From NCBI GenBank assembly GCA_035500775.1, contig DATJWY010000212.1:1-12651 (forward strand): DNA of 12,651 bases, in the 5' to 3' direction. A program made the translations under genes and the position numbers. Under the pieces are notes generated by a model, which saw only the letters and a list, made by a program, of their open reading frames with translations, ran no database searches and was not told the DNA's origin. Positions 9,458 through 12,651 of the stretch are shown here, piece after piece; the stretch's first letter is position 1, and every line of letters begins with the position of its first letter. This DNA comes from DATJWY01 sp035500775. Lineage in GTDB: Bacteria; Pseudomonadota; Alphaproteobacteria; Acetobacterales; Acetobacteraceae.

Positions 9458-9482
9458 GGGCCGCCAATCAGCCGAAACCCTG

Positions 9483-10412
9483 CTAGGTATTGCGGAATAG
9501 TGTGTGAAACCAACCGCTCGGCGCAGCCTCGCCGGCATTGCGGTTCGTGTTGTCGTCGAAGATACGGAACACGTCCCGAATTTGTTTCGGCGTCGTTCCG
9601 GCCGGTTGCGTGGCCGCGGGCGGGGCGGCGGGTGCCGGGCTCGTGAGGCTCGGGGCGGGCTGCGGCGCCACGGCGCCCGGATGGGCCTCCGTGACCTTGG
9701 CGAACAGGCCGGGGGCGGAAGACGGAGCGGCCACGCCCGCGAGGCCGGGCGGCGTGGCCGGCACCATCGGCTGCGCCAGGGGCAGATGCGGCACCACCGG
9801 CGCCGCCGCCGGGAACGACTGGGGCGGGAAGATTTGGGGCGCCACGGGTTGCGGGGCGATCCCGGCGGGGGCGACGGGAGCGGCGAAGGCCGGCGCGATC
9901 GGCTCCGGCGTGGGGGCTTTGGCGAAACCCGGCGTCGGAACCTGGGCAAATCCCTGGCTTGCGGCTTGCCAGGCGCGTAGCGGCACCGCTGGCTGCGCCG
10001 GCTCCGACACCGCGGGCGGGGCTTCTTGCCGCGCGAGGGTGGCCGGTGCCGGGGGCTGCGCCGGTAGCGGCATGGGGGCGGCCAGGGCCATGGGGGGCGC
10101 CATGGCTTCCACCGGTACGAGCGGCGCCACCGGCGCCGTGGTCTGCTGCGGCATCGCCACGAGCGTGGCGGCCGGGCGCGACGCGATATCGGTCGTCATC
10201 GACACCGCTTCTGGCAGTGCCGCTGACAGCAGCGGGAACAGATCCGCGATCGCGCGCGGGGCCGGAGCCTGCGATCCAGCGACGCCCGACGCCTGCTGCT
10301 CACGATGCGCCGCGACCTGCTTCTCCTGGCTGGAGAGGGTCTTGTACCGTTTCGCCAGAATACCGAATGACGCGAAGGCGCGCCGCACGTCGTCATCCCG
10401 ACCAACACTCAT
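9483..10412 (-). CDS. bcsP: Proline/alanine-rich cellulose accessory protein with BcsR-like N-terminus (BcsP-like)
   Basis: 309 aa in three zones. Residues 6-31 (DDDVRRAFASFGILAKRYKT then LSSQEK) and 53-70 (RAIADLFPLLSAALPEAV) match, from memory, the pattern of enterobacterial BcsR: an acidic start, a short helix, a Y-x-x-hydrophobic-S-x-x-E motif, then a PLL-containing helix. Residues about 72-275 are a Pro/Ala/Gln/Val low-complexity body, probably disordered, with near-repeats such as GFAQVPTP and GFAKAPTP. Residues 276-309 form a structured-looking tail (KQIRDVFRIFDDNTNRN and GWFHTLFRNT). No signal peptide or membrane segment is visible, so it should be cytoplasmic. Komagataeibacter has a proline-rich protein (CcpAx/BcsH) at the same operon position; this could be its functional counterpart. 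The exact family assignment is inference. The ATG at 10412 is supported by AAGGA at 10426-10422, 9 nt upstream; bcsZ ends 14 nt before it. Confidence 0.75.
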   Translation of the reverse strand: MSVGRDDDVRRAFASFGILAKRYKTLSSQEKQVAAHREQQASGVAGSQAPAPRAIADLFPLLSAALPEAVSMTTDIASRPAATLVAMPQQTTAPVAPLVPVEAMAPPMALAAPMPLPAQPPAPATLARQEAPPAVSEPAQPAVPLRAWQAASQGFAQVPTPGFAKAPTPEPIAPAFAAPVAPAGIAPQPVAPQIFPPQSFPAAAPVVPHLPLAQPMVPATPPGLAGVAAPSSAPGLFAKVTEAHPGAVAPQPAPSLTSPAPAAPPAATQPAGTTPKQIRDVFRIFDDNTNRNAGEAAPSGWFHTLFRNT

Positions 10413-10426
10413 GCAGCAAAATCCTT

Positions 10427-11809
10427 CTAGTCCGCGTCTGTAGCCGTTTCGCGCCAGGCCAATCGTGTCAGGAGAATTAGTGCTGACGAATAATAGTCTG
10501 GCGCGTGTTTAATCAAGGGAAAATGAGGAGCATTCCGTCGATCAAGGCTGGACAGCGCCAAGTTTGCAACAGCAATCATCGCGGGTGGAGCCGGGTATTC
10601 GGCCTTCACGCCAGTTGAAAGGTCGATCCAGGCAGGCGGAGCCGGTTGCATTGCGCTCCAATACTCAACGAACGATCGTTCGGCCGGCGATGATTGCAGC
10701 CCGGCCCAGGCAAGGTAGAGCGGGACACGGATGGCATCGTAGGAGAACCGCGGCGGCCATGCGGGGGCCGGGTGCAGGCTTCCGTCCTTGCGGTCGATCT
10801 GCAGCCAATCCGGCGGCAGCATCCAGTGGCCGAAGCGGCCATCGGAGAGCAGCGCCAGCCCAGCCTGCTGCAGCCGCTGCCATACCGGGGAAGGCGCCGC
10901 GGCGGCCAGATCCGGCAGGAGCGGGAAGACGTAATAGGACGGGTTGGCGATGACTGTCTTGTCGGTTTCAAAACCTTTCGCCGCCGGCAGCAGGATTGTC
11001 CGCGCGCCGACCTGCCGGACCAGCAGGCGGGCGATGTCGCGCGCCATGCGCCGGGCCAGCGCCGCGTGCTGCTTGTGCCGCCAGGCCCGGGCGGCACGCC
11101 AGAGCGCGGCGGCGGTGAAGATGTCGCCGTCGCTCGCATTGTTGCTGTCAGCCACCGGGTTCGCGGCCGTGGGATCGTAGCGCCAGGACAGCAAACGATC
11201 ATTCGGGCGACGTAGCGTGCTGAGCGTCCAACCCAGGATGCGATCGAACGACGCGGGATCGGCGAAGCCGGCCGCGAACAAAAGTCCCCAGCCCTGGCCT
11301 TCGCTATGCGAGATGCCGTGGTTGCCGGTATCGATGACGCGGCCATCCGGCATGAGGAAACGCTGCTTGAAGACATCCCATTCCTGCAGATCCTCGGGCG
11401 AGGGGATCGGCAGGCGGGGTGCCGGCAGGCTCGCATCGGCGATGGCGTCATCGCTGATGTCCGTGGCCTCGGGCGACTCCGCTTGTGCGTTCGCGGGCGA
11501 CGCGCCGAAATGCGAGCGGCCGAGCAGGGGCGCGGCAGCGATGAATGGCGTCGCGGTCATCGACCAGCGCAGGAAACGCCGCCGCGAGTGGTTGGTCGGG
11601 CCGTTCACGGGTGGTTCCGGCGCATCGGCACGCGGCCGGGGCCAGTCGAGTTCGTCGTCGTACCACTCCTCCCGGTCGAAGAGCGCGTCTTCAGGCGCCG
11701 TTTCGGCGTCGAAAGCCGAAGGCGGGAGGGGGGATGGGCCGGGTTCGGGCGCGCGGTGCAGCCGGTAGTCGAGATTGGCCGCCCAGGCCTGTTCGTAAGC
11801 GTCTTCCAA
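10427..11809 (-). CDS. bcsZ: BcsZ/CMCax-type GH8 endo-beta-1,4-glucanase with Tat signal
   Basis: 460 aa. It hydrolyses beta-1,4-glucan in the periplasm and is needed for ordered cellulose export in related systems. GH8 motifs are intact: VIDTGNHGISHSEGQGWG with the general acid E170, NNASDGD (223-229) with D227/D229, and WPPRFSYDAIRVPLY with the proposed base D358, then HAPDYYSSAL near the end. The catalytic part aligns well with Komagataeibacter CMCax as I remember it, which is only about 340-370 aa. The extra length is N-terminal: an acidic, proline-rich extension (1-74) followed by a twin-arginine signal (SRRRFLRW, 75-82), a hydrophobic core and an ANA-Q site (cleavage after A108). The start is TTG at 11809; in this frame an upstream stop at 11858-11860 precedes it with no ATG or GTG between, and GAGG lies 5 nt before it. 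A GTG at codon 68, just before the Tat motif, is a less supported alternative. First gene of the operon. Confidence 0.93.
   Translation of the reverse strand: MEDAYEQAWAANLDYRLHRAPEPGPSPLPPSAFDAETAPEDALFDREEWYDDELDWPRPRADAPEPPVNGPTNHSRRRFLRWSMTATPFIAAAPLLGRSHFGASPANAQAESPEATDISDDAIADASLPAPRLPIPSPEDLQEWDVFKQRFLMPDGRVIDTGNHGISHSEGQGWGLLFAAGFADPASFDRILGWTLSTLRRPNDRLLSWRYDPTAANPVADSNNASDGDIFTAAALWRAARAWRHKQHAALARRMARDIARLLVRQVGARTILLPAAKGFETDKTVIANPSYYVFPLLPDLAAAAPSPVWQRLQQAGLALLSDGRFGHWMLPPDWLQIDRKDGSLHPAPAWPPRFSYDAIRVPLYLAWAGLQSSPAERSFVEYWSAMQPAPPAWIDLSTGVKAEYPAPPAMIAVANLALSSLDRRNAPHFPLIKHAPDYYSSALILLTRLAWRETATDAD
11486..11587 (-). other. Twin-arginine signal peptide of BcsZ
   Basis: Codons 75-108 of bcsZ encode S-R-R-R-F-L-R, matching the Tat consensus S/T-R-R-x-F-L-K, then a moderately hydrophobic core (WSMTATPFIAAAPLLG) and ANA-Q as cleavage site. 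It implies export of a folded enzyme. It is unusual in sitting behind a 74-residue n-region. Confidence 0.7.
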
Positions 11810-11818
11810 TCGTCCCTC
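11807..11818 (-). promoter_or_regulatory. Ribosome-binding site selecting the TTG start of bcsZ
   Basis: Minus strand GAGGG (11818-11814) followed by ACGA and TTG (11809-11807). The 5-nt spacing from GAGG is good, and the frame upstream closes at 11858-11860 without another ATG or GTG, so this site decides the long form of the protein. Codons of the first 74 residues keep the G/C-rich third positions of the rest of the gene. Confidence 0.6.
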
Positions 11819-11854
11819 GGCGCGGTCATGGCATCGCGCCGGCCACGTCCCGGG

Positions 11855-11875
11855 TGATCATTGTTGGGATGATCA
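11855..11875. promoter_or_regulatory. Dyad TGATCAT-N7-ATGATCA, candidate operator
   Basis: A perfect 7-bp inverted repeat (11855-11861 and 11869-11875) separated by TGTTGGG lies 46-66 bp upstream of the bcsZ TTG. The size and 14-bp centre-to-centre spacing suit a dimeric helix-turn-helix regulator, or a short hairpin in the 5' leader. The regulator cannot be named. Confidence 0.35.
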
Positions 11876-11976
11876 TCGCTGGCCGACGTTACCATCGTAG
11901 GCAGTCGGTATTTAACGGTTCGTATATAAATGGGGCCATCAGTCCAGCGCGATTCAATCATGGTGCAACTATTTTG

Positions 11977-11991
11977 AGATGGAATTCATCT
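11977..11991. promoter_or_regulatory. Short dyad AGATG-N5-CATCT in the AT-rich region
   Basis: AGATG (11977-11981) and CATCT (11987-11991) flank GAATT in the AT-rich dip of the bcs upstream region. Only 5 bp per arm, so chance is a real possibility; recorded because it lies in the likely promoter zone. Confidence 0.2.
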
Positions 11992-12182
11992 TTTGGTAAT
12001 CAAGCGGGCCCGATAGTGCAAGCAGTTTCCCGGCGGGAGGTTGCTTATCCACGGTAGGGCAGGCCCAGCCAGCGTGTGACCAGAGGGTGAATTGCGGCTG
12101 CCAGGAAACAAAAAGCCGCATCTTCGTCACAACCTCGACACGGTCCGGCGCTTTGGTGGCCTCCCAGCACAGGGAGACGACG

Positions 12183-12395
12183 ATGATGATGATCCCTCAC
12201 GATGTCCGCCGCTTCGCGCTCGCTCAGGGGATGCTCGCCCCGCAACCCGCGCCGCTGTCACAGCGGGCCGCCGGTCAGCCGCCGTCGCGCCCCGAGCGTG
12301 CGTACGAGACGCTGGGTCGCGCCCCCGTGGGCCGCAGCGGTGGGGACATGTTCGGCCCGTTGCCGGGTGGTGTCTGTGCTGCGCCGGAGCGCTGA
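12183..12395 (+). CDS. Possible small hypothetical protein (70 aa)
   Basis: An ORF beginning with three consecutive ATG codons (12183, 12186, 12189) after AGGGAG (12171-12176), 6 nt from the first ATG, which is a good ribosome-binding site. The product begins MMMIPHDVRRFALAQGMLAP, continues Pro/Arg-rich, contains GGDMFGPLPGG and ends CAAPER. No signal peptide, membrane helix or known domain is visible. Third codon positions are mostly G/C, but so are shadow frames here. It is divergent from the bcs operon and its 3' end is 116 nt from the IS end. I do not recognise it; it may be a real small gene or a chance ORF. Confidence 0.4.
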   Translation: MMMIPHDVRRFALAQGMLAPQPAPLSQRAAGQPPSRPERAYETLGRAPVGRSGGDMFGPLPGGVCAAPER

Positions 12396-12434
12396 GCGGC
12401 GGGAATTGCCGCGCGGGCACGCACCCATCGAGTG

Positions 12435-12511
12435 CCTAAAGCGCGATAGTTTTAGGTTAACGCTCATGGACTTGGGGCTTTGCCCCAAACCCCACTGGGG
12501 CCTTGAGGCCC
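12435..12511. repeat. Cluster of palindromes resembling an intergenic palindromic repeat
   Basis: CCTAAA (12435-12440) and TTTAGG (12451-12456) form a 6-bp dyad. TTGGGGC (12472-12478) pairs with GCCCCAA (12482-12488) around TTT. CCCC (12490-12493) faces GGGG (12497-12500), and GGGCC (12498-12502) pairs with GGCCC (12507-12511) around TTGA. The TTGGGGC-TTT-GCCCCAA-ACCCC pattern resembles repeated intergenic elements I associate with high-GC acetic acid bacteria and relatives; copy number cannot be judged here. It lies between the small ORF and the IS end and could also act as a transcription barrier for both, though no T-run follows. Confidence 0.45.
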
Positions 12512-12514
12512 TGT

Positions 12515-12651
12515 TTAGGCCGGAGACATCCTTGACGTACGTTCGGAGACATCCCTGACGGTTGTCATATGCGCTTCGGCCTGGCGGAGGTCGACCTCCG
12601 CCAGGCCGAAGCGCATGAAAAATACCTTCCAGACGCCATCGGTGGCCGTGG
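12515..12651 (-). CDS. IS481-like transposase, C-terminal 44 codons only
   Basis: The minus frame entering at 12649 reads TATDGVWKVFFMRFGLAEVD then LRQAEAH, a short tail, and ends in SRMSPA with TAA at 12517-12515. The pattern T-x-x-D-G-V-W-x-V-F-F followed by x-x-V-D-L-R matches the end of IS481-type DDE transposases as I remember them (domain after the catalytic core). The start and the DDE residues are outside the window, so neither activity nor intactness can be judged. Stop and outer IS terminus nearly coincide, which is common in compact insertion sequences. Confidence 0.55.
   Translation of the reverse strand, partial: TATDGVWKVFFMRFGLAEVDLRQAEAHMTTVRDVSERTSRMSPA
12521..12560. repeat. 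Two direct 17-bp repeats at the IS end
   Basis: CGGAGACATCCTTGACG (12521-12537) and CGGAGACATCCCTGACG (12544-12560) differ at one base and are 23 bp apart start to start, about two helix turns. They lie just inside the presumed IS terminus and within the last codons of the transposase. By position and phasing they are probable transposase-binding sites. Confidence 0.75.
12569..12616. repeat. 48-bp perfect palindrome
   Basis: The 24-bp arms 12569-12592 and 12593-12616 are exact reverse complements with no spacer, centred on GGTC|GACC; symmetry ends at once outside (T at 12568, G at 12617). It lies inside the transposase C-terminal coding region. Because it is symmetric and 16 codons long, both strands encode the same peptide, MRFGLAEVDLRQAEAH. 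It could form a strong hairpin in RNA or a cruciform in DNA. Confidence 0.9.

Larger units (their letters stand above)
11819..12182. promoter_or_regulatory. Non-coding upstream region of the bcs operon
   Basis: About 360 bases without a convincing gene, between the bcsZ start and the small plus-strand ORF. It contains a clear AT-rich dip (about 11905-12005) in otherwise very GC-rich DNA, as expected for a promoter. TATATA (minus strand 11928-11923) is a possible -10 box, but no good -35 lies at 16-18 bp, so no promoter is fixed. On the plus strand TTGAGA (11974-11979) with GGTAAT (11995-12000) is an equally weak pair for the downstream ORF. Two dyads are listed separately. A 7-bp stem (TGCGGCT 12093-12099 with AGCCGCA 12114-12120, 14-nt loop) is also present, without a T-run. 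Confidence 0.45.
12512..12651 (-). mobile_element. End of an IS481-like insertion sequence (rest outside window)
   Basis: The segment begins TGTTTAGG at 12512 (TG/CA-type terminus), carries two copies of a GGAGACATCC-containing repeat near the edge, and encodes the transposase C-terminus reading toward the terminus. Repeated GGAGACAT-type blocks near the ends are a feature I associate with the IS481 family. The exact outer boundary is inferred from the TG dinucleotide. The other end and any target-site duplication lie beyond base 12651. Confidence 0.6.

Noticed and set aside
9538..10443. 301-codon Gly/Ala-rich plus-strand frame
   Set aside because: Shadow of the low-complexity Pro/Ala codons of the bcsP-like gene on the other strand.
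11605..11961. Minus-strand ORF of 118 codons overlapping the bcsZ N-terminus
   Set aside because: Runs through the presumed promoter, has no good ribosome-binding site and no recognisable product; the bcsZ frame keeps coding character over the overlap and leads into the Tat signal.
12045..12053. DnaA-box-like TTATCCACG
   Set aside because: A single 8-of-9 match without clustered boxes or neighbouring replication genes does not indicate an origin.
12087..12182. GTG extension of the small plus-strand ORF
   Set aside because: The GTG lacks a well-spaced ribosome-binding site, whereas AGGGAG sits correctly before the ATG at 12183.
12045..12245. Minus-strand ORF of 66 codons
   Set aside because: Overlaps the better supported plus-strand small ORF and has no clear ribosome-binding site or recognisable motif.

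Overview
The window is dominated by a bacterial cellulose synthesis (bcs) operon read entirely on the minus strand. In transcription order it encodes a GH8 endoglucanase (bcsZ, 11809-10427), a proline/alanine-rich accessory protein with a BcsR-like head (bcsP-like, 10412-9483), a MinD/ParA-type ATPase (bcsQ, 9352-8537), a fused cellulose synthase catalytic plus periplasmic subunit (bcsAB, 8540-3918) and the outer-membrane exporter (bcsC, from 3913 and running off the left edge at base 1). Spacing is tight: 14 nt, 130 nt, a 4-nt ATGA overlap and 4 nt. The very high GC content, the single-polypeptide AcsAB-type synthase (1540 aa) and the close match of the GH8 protein to the CMCax type point to an alphaproteobacterium of the acetic acid bacterium group (Acetobacteraceae). 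Genus cannot be settled from sequence alone.

Layout, left to right. 1-3913: bcsC, with signal peptide, long TPR region and C-terminal beta barrel; the last visible codons look like the final barrel strand, so probably only a few residues are missing. 3918-8540: bcsAB, with a GT2 core, a PilZ c-di-GMP domain, an internal signal-peptide-like segment, a Pro/Gln/Ala linker, the BcsB region and a C-terminal membrane anchor. 8537-9352: bcsQ. 9353-9482: the only sizeable gap inside the operon, holding a stem-loop and an exceptionally strong Shine-Dalgarno/ATG that is out of frame with bcsQ. 9483-10412: bcsP-like. 10427-11809: bcsZ, with a TTG start and a twin-arginine signal placed after a 74-residue acidic extension. 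11810-12182: non-coding, locally AT-rich, with dyads; the operon promoter should lie here. 12183-12395: a possible 70-aa small gene on the plus strand. 12396-12511: GC-rich hairpins resembling an intergenic palindromic repeat. 12512-12651: the end of an IS481-like insertion sequence with the last 44 codons of its transposase (minus strand), two 17-bp repeats and a 48-bp perfect palindrome.

How the genes work together (family knowledge plus inference): BcsA polymerises UDP-glucose when c-di-GMP binds PilZ and passes the glucan through the inner membrane to BcsB; BcsC carries it across the periplasm and outer membrane; BcsZ trims glucan in the periplasm; BcsQ and the BcsR-like head of the BcsP-like protein probably form a cytoplasmic regulatory or localising module. 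The combination of a fused AB synthase (an acetic-acid-bacterium trait) with bcsQ and a BcsR-headed proline-rich protein looks like a hybrid of cellulose operon types. No bcsD is visible; if present it lies beyond the left edge.
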